Of a stretch of 64,000 bases of DNA, positions 44,320 to 54,563 are shown piece by piece. This DNA is from Fibrella forsythiae (GTDB lineage Bacteria > Bacteroidota > Bacteroidia > Cytophagales > Spirosomataceae), in assembly GCF_017353175.1 (NCBI RefSeq), contig NZ_JAFMYW010000011.1, positions 227,748 to 291,747 on the forward strand, in the 5' to 3' direction. The position numbers were made by a program, and so were the translations under genes. The stretch's first letter is position 1. Each line of letters opens with the position of its first letter. The notes beneath the pieces were generated by a model that saw only the letters and a list, made by a program, of their open reading frames with translations, did no database searches and had not been told where the DNA came from.

Positions 44320-45984
44320 CTAGTTGCCACGGCTGACCTCAATAGCCCGTTCCAGTACCTCGTCACGCCCTGCGCGGATACCGTCAATCGTGGGCTGCAC
44401 CAAAACATCAGGCACGATGCCAACGCGCTGCGTTTCCCGGCCGTCGGGGTAGAAAACGCCAATTCCGCTGAAAGCAGTTCGATAGCCTCCCGGCAACGGC
44501 ACCCATGATATATTACCGTCAGCTCCGGCGGTTGCGCTGCCAACAAGAACGACATTGGGAACTGTACGGAAAGCCATCGCCGTATATTCCGCATGACTTT
44601 GCGTTTCTTCATCGATTAGAACGATGACTTTACCAGTGTATAAACTCCTTTTGAAGCGTGGTAGCCAGGCTGAGCTAATTCCTTTAAACGTACCCGGGAA
44701 TCGCATATCTGGCCCTGTAAACCGGGCAAATGGTACCCAATTGTGAGTGAGGTAACGCCCAATAAGCCAAAAAGTACCCTGCGGATAGTTGCGCAAATCG
44801 AAGATAAGAGCCTTTGCCGTTATCAGCGGCACCAGCACGCTATCTACCTGACGGGAAGTAAGATGCCCCAGATTGACGTAACCAATACTGTCGGTCAGCC
44901 ATTTACTGACTGGGTACCGTGCATTAATTGATTGGGAGGCGGTGCTGCGAAACGAATGGTAAGGGTAGCGCGATGTCAGTACGGTTTCGTTTTGCCCCTG
45001 TCGGTCAATCGTTAATGTCGCCTGCTTTTCCGAGCTTACGCCAATAAGGCCCCGAACATCGCGGAGCATATCCGCTTCGCTGGAAGCAGAAACGTAAGGC
45101 CGAATTCGATCAACATGAGACCGAATGGATTGCCCGTCGATGGCGCTGATCACGGTACCAATCGGCAACGTACCTGAGTTGATGAGCGAGTCGTTGTAAA
45201 TCCGGGTTATAACGGCTTTGTCGTCGATGAGCTTAAGCTCCAGAGGAAGCCACAACGTACCCAGGTCGCAGCGCAGACAGCGCGATTTATCGGTTGAGGT
45301 TAGAAAACCATGACTGTCTTTGATGCTCGCAACCAGCTGAAAAAGTGCTTTCTGATAGGTTTCCGGGCTTTTTGCCTGTTGAAAAACAGGGATCATGGTA
45401 CGTATTACCTCATCCCAACTGCCATCAATGGCATATTTGTACGGGAAGAAATAATGAATGATGTTCCAGTACCGGAATAGCGCTAAAAGTCGATAAGACT
45501 CGTCTGGAATTGGCATATCGGCGTAGAGCTTTTCGTTGTCATATACTGTGTTACCAATTTCATTTGGTTGCTGTACATAATAATTGCTGCCCTGATGTCG
45601 GTTGTCTTTCAGGTACGTTAATCTGCGTTGAACGTCTTCCGTAAACAGCAGAGAATCGGTCAGAAAAGACAGGTCCAGATTATGCCGCCCAAGCGTTGGA
45701 GAAGTCGCTGACTGCTGGCATGTTTTACAGCGCCTGACCGTCCCCAGACTATCAATCAACCGGGTGTAAATCGCATTGAGCTGTTGCTTATCCCTGGCTT
45801 GCTGTACAACAGGAAGTAGTTGGATCAACCGCTGATCCCAGTCCTGTTTGCCCGACGCTACGCTGGGATGATAATATTTCAGAAAACCCCAGACCTTACA
45901 GAGCGACGTTAGCTTCTGGGTTTCGGTTACAGGTTGGGCCAGTGAAGTGGCGGCGGTTAAACACAGTAGAATAATGTAGCGCAT
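44320..45984 (-). CDS. S41 family peptidase, secreted
   Basis: 554 residues with signal peptide MRYIILLCLTAATSLA. Two CxxC motifs (VRRCKTCQQ near 83 and SRCLRCDLG near 235) are of the sort seen in this Bacteroidota subgroup and may form disulfides or bind metal. A PDZ-like part (about 245-330) contains PIGTVISAIDGQSIRSHVDR. The tail-protease core contains ALIFDLRNYPQGTFWLIGRY, IVLIDEETQSHAEYTAMAFR (nucleophile Ser of QSHAE) and VLVGSATAGADGNISWVPLP. The enzyme should cleave exported proteins in the periplasm. It is convergent with the histidine kinase gene, seven bases apart. Confidence 0.9.
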   Translation of the reverse strand: MRYIILLCLTAATSLAQPVTETQKLTSLCKVWGFLKYYHPSVASGKQDWDQRLIQLLPVVQQARDKQQLNAIYTRLIDSLGTVRRCKTCQQSATSPTLGRHNLDLSFLTDSLLFTEDVQRRLTYLKDNRHQGSNYYVQQPNEIGNTVYDNEKLYADMPIPDESYRLLALFRYWNIIHYFFPYKYAIDGSWDEVIRTMIPVFQQAKSPETYQKALFQLVASIKDSHGFLTSTDKSRCLRCDLGTLWLPLELKLIDDKAVITRIYNDSLINSGTLPIGTVISAIDGQSIRSHVDRIRPYVSASSEADMLRDVRGLIGVSSEKQATLTIDRQGQNETVLTSRYPYHSFRSTASQSINARYPVSKWLTDSIGYVNLGHLTSRQVDSVLVPLITAKALIFDLRNYPQGTFWLIGRYLTHNWVPFARFTGPDMRFPGTFKGISSAWLPRFKRSLYTGKVIVLIDEETQSHAEYTAMAFRTVPNVVLVGSATAGADGNISWVPLPGGYRTAFSGIGVFYPDGRETQRVGIVPDVLVQPTIDGIRAGRDEVLERAIEVSRGN

Positions 45985-46017
45985 GGGGAAGAAAGTCGAG
46001 ATTCACTATAAAGACCA

Positions 46018-46047
46018 AAGCCACTGACCAGGGGTTGGCAGTGGCTT
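46018..46047. terminator. Hairpin downstream of the toxin-antitoxin and mutase genes
   Basis: AAGCCACTG (46018-46026) and CAGTGGCTT (46039-46047) with a 12-base loop; it could end leftward transcripts from the PIN and mutase genes. Confidence 0.55.
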
Positions 46048-46086
46048 CTCCTAAAAAGTCTTAACGTAGGTAGATTGATTCGCTGC

Positions 46087-46174
46087 TCAACTACCCGAAA
46101 CGCCTGGCCCCATCAGTTCAGCCAGGATTTTCTGGGCGGCGATGGAGATGATAGTGCCGGGGCCAAAAACGCCT
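46087..46174 (-). pseudogene. Orphan copy of the methylmalonyl-CoA mutase 3' end
   Basis: Read leftwards this segment encodes [20 protein letters not shown] then MGPGVSGS and a TGA stop at 46087-46089. It duplicates the end of mutB ([29 protein letters not shown]) but has its own plausible tail. 46105-46174 matches 46902-46971 at 68 of 70 bases, including 52 identical bases in a row. It may be the original end of mutB, separated from the rest by arrival of the toxin-antitoxin pair. Confidence 0.85.
46105..46174. repeat. Direct repeat copy 1 (70 bp) flanking the toxin-antitoxin pair
   Basis: Pairs with copy 2 at 46902-46971, two mismatches, 797 bases apart. The interval holds only the PIN toxin and its antitoxin. 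Confidence 0.9.
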
Positions 46175-46177
46175 CTG

Positions 46178-46588
46178 CTAGAGAAGTGGCATCAGGGTTG
46201 CAAAATAAGAGAGTGTGAGACAGTTAACTTTTGGGAAATCCATTGACTTAAGCACGTCGAAGTGATGGTCATTCGTAATGATAAAATCAGCTCCGGACGA
46301 TAGTGCGCAATCGACGAATTTATTGTCATCGTAATCGGCGGCGATTAGGTCCCATCGGTAAAAGATTTCGGTTCTAACCGTGTTAGCCTGCCTGTCAATC
46401 AGCTCAAGTAGGTTTTCTGCAATAGCGGGTGTCATACGAGACCCGAAAATCTCAGTATATTCTTCCAAAACCTCAGTACTGACAGCCAGTTCAAACGTTC
46501 CTGCACGATAGGCATCAAAAACAGAACGGTATGGGGATAGCTTTGGAATAATCGCCAGAAAACAGTTTGTATCAATGACAATGCGCAT
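46178..46588 (-). CDS. PIN-domain toxin (COG1569-like)
   Basis: About 136 residues of a PIN ribonuclease domain. Acidic active-site residues are visible in RIVIDTNCFLAII (Asp6), VLEEYTEIF (Glu), DLIAADYDDNKFVDCALSSG and ADFIITNDHHFDVL. Such toxins cut RNA and are held inactive by the cognate antitoxin. ATG 46588 overlaps the antitoxin's TGA by one base. Its stop codon lies only four bases from the duplicated mutase end. Confidence 0.88.
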   Translation of the reverse strand: MRIVIDTNCFLAIIPKLSPYRSVFDAYRAGTFELAVSTEVLEEYTEIFGSRMTPAIAENLLELIDRQANTVRTEIFYRWDLIAADYDDNKFVDCALSSGADFIITNDHHFDVLKSMDFPKVNCLTLSYFATLMPLL

Positions 46589-46800
46589 CAATTGTGGGTG
46601 TATGGAGTACGGTTATGCTCCTGAGCCCAGTTTTCAATGGTGCTCACATCCCATCCCTTTTCTATAAACAGAGCATCAACGTCATCCTCTACTTTCCGAG
46701 CAAAGTAATCGGCTAGCAATTGCTTGATCTCCCGAACTTGTTCATCAGGAATTGGCCGTGAAAACGTTTTAAGCAGTTCTAATTGCAATGGAGTCAGCAT
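46588..46800 (-). CDS. Antitoxin partner of the PIN toxin
   Basis: 70 residues from ATG 46800 (a TTG at 46824 would add eight). The sequence LTPLQLELLKTFSRPIPDEQ, VREIKQLLADYFARKVEDDV, DALFIEKGWDVSTIENWAQE HNRTPYTHN matches the small antitoxin usually found upstream of this PIN family. The Ile/Leu-rich helices and the C-terminal Trp-containing segment probably wrap the toxin. A GGTACGTT copy lies just upstream at 46844-46851. Confidence 0.8.
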   Translation of the reverse strand: MLTPLQLELLKTFSRPIPDEQVREIKQLLADYFARKVEDDVDALFIEKGWDVSTIENWAQEHNRTPYTHN

Positions 46801-46880
46801 AGTTATGTCGATTTGTTGTACCAACTCAACTCTTCGTCATCCGGGTACGTTCCAAAAATCAAATCATGTTGAGCTTACTT

Positions 46881-49004
<2,124 letters not shown>

Positions 49005-49035
49005 GGATCGTTAACGGTTTTCGTACGGGGTACTG

Positions 49036-50373
49036 CTATTCAAAGGCCGAGGCCAATCGCCGATTTGTTAACCCTGGAGCGTCTTCTTCTGGCTTAGGGC
49101 TGATGTCTGCCCCCTCTTCATCATGCCTGAACTTAGTCACGCCAACGAGTACTCGACCGTCACGAACAGCTTCTACTTTAGCATTATACGACGTTGTTAG
49201 CGCCTGTTGAACGTACCCGGCTTCGGTTGCCTTCGCGAAACCACCCATCTCCTGAACCTCTTGAAACAACGTCCAGGCGGCCTCTGCCAGTTGCTGCGTC
49301 AGGTTCTCGATGTAATAACTACCTGCGGCCGGATCGGCCACTTTGTCGAGGTAGCTTTCTGCTTTCAGCATCGTCGATACGTTGCGGGCGATGCGCTCGC
49401 TGAATTCGGTCGACGTACCCGAACGCGGGACCGCCAGTACGGCGTCGTATGGCCGAACCGTCAGCACATCAGCCCCGCCAATAACAGCAGCCATCGCCTC
49501 GGTAGTCGCTCTGAGCAGATTCGTGTAAGGCGTTGCCGTTGATTCATAGAAGGTAGAGGTCTGGCAATGTAACAAGATAGACTGGCCGGCTGCCACCGTA
49601 TACAAACGGGCAACCAGCACCCGCAATGCCCGAAGCTTGGCCATTTCGATGAAATAACTGGTGCCGACAGAAACTGAAAGCATGGTCTTCGCTATAAGTT
49701 GCTCAACGGTCAGACCGGTTTCTTTGAGTTGATTGCACGTTTCCGCTAATCGGGCCAGTGTGAAAGCGAGTTCCTGAGTGGCCGTGGCCCCGGCAGTGTG
49801 AACGTCGTGACTGCTGATACCGATAGTACGGAAATTAGGCGATTCGCTATGTTGACCGATCAGATCAGTGAGCGTAGCCACTGGTAACGTACCTGAGTCT
49901 GATAAAATGCCGCCACGCAGTTGGTAGGGGGCTACCTGCCGCAACAGTTGTACAAAATGCGACGCATCTACGTCTGTGGCCAGTTGAAAAAAAACAGGTG
50001 TATTGCTCAACTTGATGCCATCGAGCAGTCGCGGCAACGCAATTTCACCGACAGTTACGTTCAGCACCAGCGCCTCTGCACCGTTTGTAATGGCATCACG
50101 CAACGAGGCATTCAGCGCTTTTTCGTGGCCGGTCGTAAAAAAATAGGCCGGCGCATTTAGCCAGCCGGGCACTATTTTTTGCGCCTGCTGAAGTGAGGCC
50201 GCCGTAGTTGCCTCCAGCTGGTCGGCCGTATAATAAGGTTCAACGGTGAATCCTTCGGGCGATGGCCAGCGCAATCCTTCGTATACGTTACTGTCTTTCA
50301 GGTCTTTTTGTACCTGAGAGAGCCAGTCTGCGCGCGTCGCAGGGGGGAAGGGGGGCGAAAATGAAGTGGGCAT
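49036..50373 (-). CDS. mutA: Methylmalonyl-CoA mutase, small subunit
   Basis: 445 residues from ATG 50373; the frame extends upstream but without support. The segment ADWLSQVQKDLKDSNVYEGL RWPSPEGFTVEPYYTADQLE at the start and TIGISSHDVHTAGATATQEL, QSILLHCQTSTFYESTATPY, VADPAAGSYYIENLTQQLAE define the mutase barrel. The C-terminal cobalamin-like domain of longer MutA proteins is missing, as in other short small subunits, and catalysis is left to MutB. It starts the mutA-mutB pair; its promoter region is shared with the divergent dnaA. Confidence 0.93.
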   Translation of the reverse strand: MPTSFSPPFPPATRADWLSQVQKDLKDSNVYEGLRWPSPEGFTVEPYYTADQLEATTAASLQQAQKIVPGWLNAPAYFFTTGHEKALNASLRDAITNGAEALVLNVTVGEIALPRLLDGIKLSNTPVFFQLATDVDASHFVQLLRQVAPYQLRGGILSDSGTLPVATLTDLIGQHSESPNFRTIGISSHDVHTAGATATQELAFTLARLAETCNQLKETGLTVEQLIAKTMLSVSVGTSYFIEMAKLRALRVLVARLYTVAAGQSILLHCQTSTFYESTATPYTNLLRATTEAMAAVIGGADVLTVRPYDAVLAVPRSGTSTEFSERIARNVSTMLKAESYLDKVADPAAGSYYIENLTQQLAEAAWTLFQEVQEMGGFAKATEAGYVQQALTTSYNAKVEAVRDGRVLVGVTKFRHDEEGADISPKPEEDAPGLTNRRLASAFE

Positions 50374-50447
50374 AGGCGTTAACTGAGTCACAGAACAGGC
50401 TAAAGGTACGCACTGTTTTTTCTCAGTCCGTAATTCGTAAATTGTGC

Positions 50448-50455
50448 TACTTTTG
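50448..50455 (+). promoter_or_regulatory. -7 promoter element of dnaA
   Basis: TACTTTTG fits TAnnTTTG; initiation near 50461 would leave a leader of about 70 bases before ATG 50530 and would make the TTG at 50464 an unlikely start. Confidence 0.6.
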
Positions 50456-50529
50456 TCTCCCTTTTGGCGACCGTAACCGCCGCACCACTTAACGTTCATT
50501 CAGTGACCCACCCCGTACCACCCGGATCC

Positions 50530-51936
50530 ATGCAACGCGAAGTACAAATTGTCTGGAACAATTGTCTGCGTGTTATTCAGGAAATTGTGCCCGAACCAAG
50601 CTTCAAAACCTGGTTTGAGCCGATCGTGCCTGTACGGCTCAACGGGAAGGTGCTGACGATCCAGGTGCCAAGCGAATTCTTTTACGAGTGGCTGGAAGAA
50701 AACTTCATTCACGCCCTCAGAAAGGCCCTCGATTATGCCATCGGGCGCGACGGGCAGCTTGAATACTCCATTGTGGTTGACCAGGGCGACGCGCAGAACC
50801 GGCCCATTGCGGTGAACATGCCGACAACCAAAAGCCCACAGTCGGCCAAGCCCGACAACGTGAGCCCGGTACTTCGGTCACCCTTTGCCCTGAAAGACCT
50901 TGACTCGCTCACCCTCGATTCGTACCTAAACCCCACCTACACGTTTGATAACTACGTGGAAGGCGATTGCAACCGGCTGGCCCGGAATGCTGGTTTCGCC
51001 GTGGCATCACGGCCAGGTGTTACCTCGTTCAACCCGCTGATGATCTACGGTGGCGTGGGACTAGGTAAAACACACCTGGTGCAGGCTATTGGTAACTTTA
51101 TCAAGAATAACAACCAGGATAAATTCGTCCTGTACGTCACCTCCGAGAAGTTCACGAATCAGTTCCTGAACGCCATCCGAACCGATGGTATCCGCGATTT
51201 CACCAGTTTCTACATGCAGGTGGATGTGCTGGTGATCGATGACGTTCAGTTTTTGCAGAAGAAAGAGAAAACGCAGGAAATATTCTTCCACATCTTCAAC
51301 CACCTGCACCAATCGGGCAAGCAGATCATCATGACGTCTGACCGGTCGCCGCGCGCCCTCGACGGGCTGGAAGATCGCCTGCTGTCGCGCTTCAAATGGG
51401 GCCTGACTACTGACCTGCAAACGCCTGACCTGGAGACGCGCATCGCCATTATTCAGAAAAAACTGCAGGCCGAAGGCGTTTACATCGACGACGGTGTGAT
51501 CGAATACCTGGCTCACAGCATCAACACCAACGTTCGCGAGCTCGAAGGCGTGGTGGTCTCGCTGATGGCGCAGGCGTCGCTGAACCGGCGTGAGATTGAC
51601 CTTGATCTGGCCAAAGCCACATTGCGTAATATTGTTGTCAACGACGAGAAAGAGATCAACATCGATACGGTGCAGGAACTGGTCGCCGATTTCTACAACA
51701 CCACCATCGCCGATCTGAAATCGAAGAGCCGTAAGCGCGAGATCGTCTATCCACGTCAGATAGCGATGTATCTGGCTAAAGAGCTGACCGAACTCTCACT
51801 GAAATCCATTGGCTACCATTTCGGCGGACGCGATCATAGCACCGTCATCCACGCCATTCAACTCGTCAACGATCTGCTGAAGGAGAACCCCGAAACCAAA
51901 GAACAGGTAGCCAAGCTAAAGGGGTATTTCAAATAG
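50530..51936 (+). CDS. dnaA: Chromosomal replication initiator DnaA
   Basis: 468 residues from ATG 50530; the frame is open to 50464 (TTG), adding 22 residues. Domain I (about 1-85) begins MQREVQIVWNNCLRVIQEIV and includes SFKTWFEPIVPV. Domain III has Walker A MIYGGVGLGKTHLVQAIGNF, Walker B VLVIDDVQFLQKKEKTQEIF, sensor SDRSPRALDGLEDRLLSRFK WGL. Domain IV contains LSLKSIGYHFGGRDHSTVIH, the helix-turn-helix that reads DnaA boxes. No DnaA box cluster (TTATnCACA) was seen upstream or downstream, so oriC is probably elsewhere. It is divergent from mutA. Confidence 0.96.
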   Translation: MQREVQIVWNNCLRVIQEIVPEPSFKTWFEPIVPVRLNGKVLTIQVPSEFFYEWLEENFIHALRKALDYAIGRDGQLEYSIVVDQGDAQNRPIAVNMPTTKSPQSAKPDNVSPVLRSPFALKDLDSLTLDSYLNPTYTFDNYVEGDCNRLARNAGFAVASRPGVTSFNPLMIYGGVGLGKTHLVQAIGNFIKNNNQDKFVLYVTSEKFTNQFLNAIRTDGIRDFTSFYMQVDVLVIDDVQFLQKKEKTQEIFFHIFNHLHQSGKQIIMTSDRSPRALDGLEDRLLSRFKWGLTTDLQTPDLETRIAIIQKKLQAEGVYIDDGVIEYLAHSINTNVRELEGVVVSLMAQASLNRREIDLDLAKATLRNIVVNDEKEINIDTVQELVADFYNTTIADLKSKSRKREIVYPRQIAMYLAKELTELSLKSIGYHFGGRDHSTVIHAIQLVNDLLKENPETKEQVAKLKGYFK

Positions 51937-51977
51937 CATTGCATTCTTGTAAAAAACAGAACCAGACGTTGTCGGCC

Positions 51978-52140
51978 CATCGGGCCATAACATGGGCAGC
52001 GCATGTAACAAGCCGCTAAAAAGACGCCCCGTCAGGGACACAACATTGGTACATGAGCAAGCTAAAACCGATGTTGTGTCCCTGACGGGGCGTAAACTGC
52101 CTGCTGCGCCTACCGTTTCTACCCATGTTATGGCCCGATG
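51978..52140. repeat. Nested inverted-repeat element downstream of dnaA
   Basis: The outer arms CATCGGGCCATAACATGGG (51978-51996) and 52122-52140 are perfect 19-bp complements. The inner arms ACGCCCCGTCAGGGACACAA and on (52024-52046) and 52071-52093 are perfect 23-bp complements. The whole could fold into a two-tier cruciform about 165 bases long. It looks like a dispersed non-coding repeat or miniature element; frames within it are not convincing genes. Confidence 0.8.
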
Positions 52141-52272
52141 AGCCGCTCCAGTTTTGGTAAGAAAGCCCTGGTTCAAGTTGTTTCTGCCTGCCAACTGGGG
52201 TTGGTAACGTACCTGCTTAGTTCACGCTGCGCTAAAAGTTCGTACTATTGCGTACACTGACATCCGTTCGTT

Positions 52273-52761
52273 ATACTCAAACGCGTCTCCATCCAAAATT
52301 TCAAAAGCCTGAAAGACGTAATGCTCGATTTACAGAAAGTCAATCTGCAAATCGGTCCGAATAATTCAGGGAAAGTAATTTTCTGAAGGCGTTGGAGTAT
52401 ATGACTAAATTTAACGCGAACACTGTCGAGTTAGATTATAAAAATTTGTTTTTTTAATTAAGATAAATTTTAGGAAATAAGAATAGAGTTGGTTGAAGAA
52501 AGTTAGCCTATTAATCAAAAAAATATTTCTTGTGTACAATAAAGTTCCCTTGATCCAATTCCAGCTAATGGTATTGAAAGTAGGCCGCAGACCGAGCTAA
52601 AAAAGTTTTTATATCGGGGAAAAGAAGATGAGTTTACGATGGAAAAAGTAGCGAAAGAAATTGCGGAGCAAGCTGATTTTGACGAACTGGCCAAACAGTC
52701 GCGTAGCTTCTGTCATTTCCATGAGCAGGTAACGGCATTCTTGACCTCCTATTCGCAATAG
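52273..52761 (+). pseudogene. Decayed AAA/OLD-like ATPase gene
   Basis: Two separated remnants in the same frame. The first (52276-52374) reads LKRVSIQNFKSLKDVMLDLQ, KVNLQIGPNNSGK, the N-terminus and Walker A of a RecF/OLD-type ATPase; the expected start codon is ATA (52273). After GGGAAA one base appears lost: the frame shifts and continues SNFLKALEYMTKFNANTVEL before stopping, while the original frame stops at TGA 52384-52386. The second remnant (about 52543-52761) reads LDPIPANGIESRPQTELKKF LYRGKEDEFTMEKVAKEIAE and so on to TAG. The AT-rich middle has lost the rest. Related intact genes are antiphage or repair nucleases, or stand-alone ATPases. Confidence 0.72.
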
Positions 52762-52764
52762 CCT

Positions 52765-53769
52765 TTGCTTCGCTTTCTAACCCGCCGCCAGATCGATGAT
52801 GTTGCCTGGAATCAGTGCGTGTCAACGGCGCATAATGCGTTGCTATATGGGCATACGTGGTATCTGGATGCCGTAACCAACGTACCTGACTGGAGATGGG
52901 AAGGGCTTGTGCTGGGCAACGTCCCTGAACCAGTTGTGGGTTATGAAAGAACGGGTCAATACAAGGCCGTATTGCCCATTCCGCTCCGACGCCGTTGGGG
53001 CCGTTGGGTTGTGTATCAGCCGCTTTTCTGCCAGTTTCTGGCCATTTTCTCGCCGCAACCGGTCGATGCAGAACCGTTTCTGCGAGCCGTTTTTGACCGC
53101 TACAACCACGCTTCGACCTGGAATTTGCTGCTGGAAAAACCAGCGTTTGGTTTGCCCGATCAGGTACGTCAGCAGGTGCGATACACCCATGTGTTGCCAT
53201 TCCGAAAAGGTACGAACGCCTATACGGCTGACCGGCGGATGAATTTGCGCCGCGCAGCCCGCCGAATCGGGAACGTACCTGACTGGCAGCTACGCCGATC
53301 AACAGATATTGAGCCGTTGCTTGCTCTTTTCCGGGAAAATCACGCCACCGAAATTGGGGTAGGGGAGTGGGCATACGACCTGTTTCGGGGCGTTTTTACC
53401 GTTATTCGGCAGCAGGGGCTGGGTACGTTGCACTATGCCTATGTGGCGGGCCAACTTGTGGCAGGGGCGCTATTCGTAGAGCAGCATGGCCGGATCATTT
53501 ATCTGTTCAATGCCGCCAATGCCGAAGGGCGCCAACTCAATGCCCGGTCGATACTGCTCGACAGGCTGATTCGGGACGAACAAAAAAAAGCAACCATGTC
53601 TGCACAGTTGCTTGATTTTGAAAGCCCCGCCAAACCGGGGGTCGTCTCGTTCTATGAAAGTTTCGGGGCCGAGCCACAACCGTATATCACCCTAACGTGG
53701 AGCCGGTTAGGCTGGCTGGAGCGAGCCGCGCTGACTGGCTTGAAACAGCTCAAACGGCTTATTTCCTGA
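52765..53769 (+). CDS. GNAT/FemAB-like acetyltransferase-fold protein
   Basis: 334 residues. The second half resembles the GNAT fold of FemAB-type aminoacyl or acyl transferases: YAYVAGQLVAGALFVEQHGR IIYLFNAANAEGRQLNARSI and LLDFESPAKPGVVSFYESFG AEP. The first half includes WRWEGLVLGNV and AVLPIPLRRRWGRWVVYQPL. Function is not certain; peptidoglycan or polysaccharide modification are options. The only usable start is TTG 52765, four bases after the ATPase remnant. The 3' end overlaps the convergent DUF3108 gene by 11 bases. Two copies of AACGTACCTGACTGG occur in the gene. Confidence 0.78.
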   Translation: MLRFLTRRQIDDVAWNQCVSTAHNALLYGHTWYLDAVTNVPDWRWEGLVLGNVPEPVVGYERTGQYKAVLPIPLRRRWGRWVVYQPLFCQFLAIFSPQPVDAEPFLRAVFDRYNHASTWNLLLEKPAFGLPDQVRQQVRYTHVLPFRKGTNAYTADRRMNLRRAARRIGNVPDWQLRRSTDIEPLLALFRENHATEIGVGEWAYDLFRGVFTVIRQQGLGTLHYAYVAGQLVAGALFVEQHGRIIYLFNAANAEGRQLNARSILLDRLIRDEQKKATMSAQLLDFESPAKPGVVSFYESFGAEPQPYITLTWSRLGWLERAALTGLKQLKRLIS

Positions 53770-54550
53770 AAGCAAGTGGCTGCTTCAGGCCAGAAAATGA
53801 CTTAATGTCCATATCGAGCGAACCGATGGCTAGCTCAACTTCAACTTTCACCGGCACCTTGTTCGCGTCATCAGAGACCCACATCAGCAGCGCATCTTCA
53901 CCCTTGAAGAAACCATTTGACGACAGAATAGGGCTTAGTTTGATGACGTTGATCATGCCGAATTTGGTTTTGATCGCTTCTTTTCCCCGGTACTTAACCT
54001 TCATGTTATACACCGTGTCGTCGTAAAAAGCAGGGAGTTCGATCACGGTGCCAACGCCAAGCCGGTTGAAATCGATTGTGCGGAGGAAATAATAGCTGCT
54101 GACCACATCGTGCACATTATCAGGTACTTTGAAGAGGTCTTTCTCTTTTCGCTCTTCTGCCTTGACCGTGTTGGCCGCATGGTTGAACGTCATGTTCTCT
54201 TCTTTTCGGTAGCTGTTCTCCTGAATGTTGGTGTAAAACTTCTGGGGGAGAATCGCCGCCGTATCGATATACGAACGCCATGTATCGCGCACCTTCGTGA
54301 CCAGGTCAAACGCGCCGGTGGTGCGGCCAAACACATTCACTTGATAGCAGGGCCTACCGTTCACTGCATACAGCGACTGAGCTACGTCGACCCGTGCTTC
54401 GGCGGCGTTGATGATGCCGTAATGAACCCGGTACTCAATATGTTCGCCTGGCCCGAAGCTTGTATTCACGACGCGCCGATAGGTATTGGCAGCTGTAAAA
54501 GCTGCCGTCAGAATGACCAGGATGCCCAGCGTTATACCTGTTTTCTTCAT
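53759..54550 (-). CDS. DUF3108 domain protein, exported
   Basis: 263 residues with an N-terminal hydrophobic signal (ITLGILVILTAAFTAANTY). The DUF3108 domain covers most of the rest: FGPGEHIEYRVHYGIINAAE ARVDV, VTKVRDTWRSYIDTAAILPQ KFYTNIQENSYRKEE, YYFLRTIDFNRLGVGTVIEL and GEDALLMWVSDDANKVPVKV EVELAIGSL. The family is periplasmic or outer-membrane associated with no assigned biochemical function. It follows the aminopeptidase-like gene on the same strand, 13 bases apart, probably an operon. Confidence 0.88.
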   Translation of the reverse strand: MKKTGITLGILVILTAAFTAANTYRRVVNTSFGPGEHIEYRVHYGIINAAEARVDVAQSLYAVNGRPCYQVNVFGRTTGAFDLVTKVRDTWRSYIDTAAILPQKFYTNIQENSYRKEENMTFNHAANTVKAEERKEKDLFKVPDNVHDVVSSYYFLRTIDFNRLGVGTVIELPAFYDDTVYNMKVKYRGKEAIKTKFGMINVIKLSPILSSNGFFKGEDALLMWVSDDANKVPVKVEVELAIGSLDMDIKSFSGLKQPLAFRK

Positions 54551-54563
54551 GGCAATCTGTCCT

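Noticed and set aside
50374..50529. Possible oriC next to dnaA
   Set aside because: No TTATnCACA-type boxes or AT-rich unwinding repeats were found in either flank; only a promoter is visible.
51916..52194. 92-codon open frame on the minus strand after dnaA
   Set aside because: It lies within the nested inverted repeat and overlaps the dnaA end; composition follows the repeat, so it is probably not a gene.
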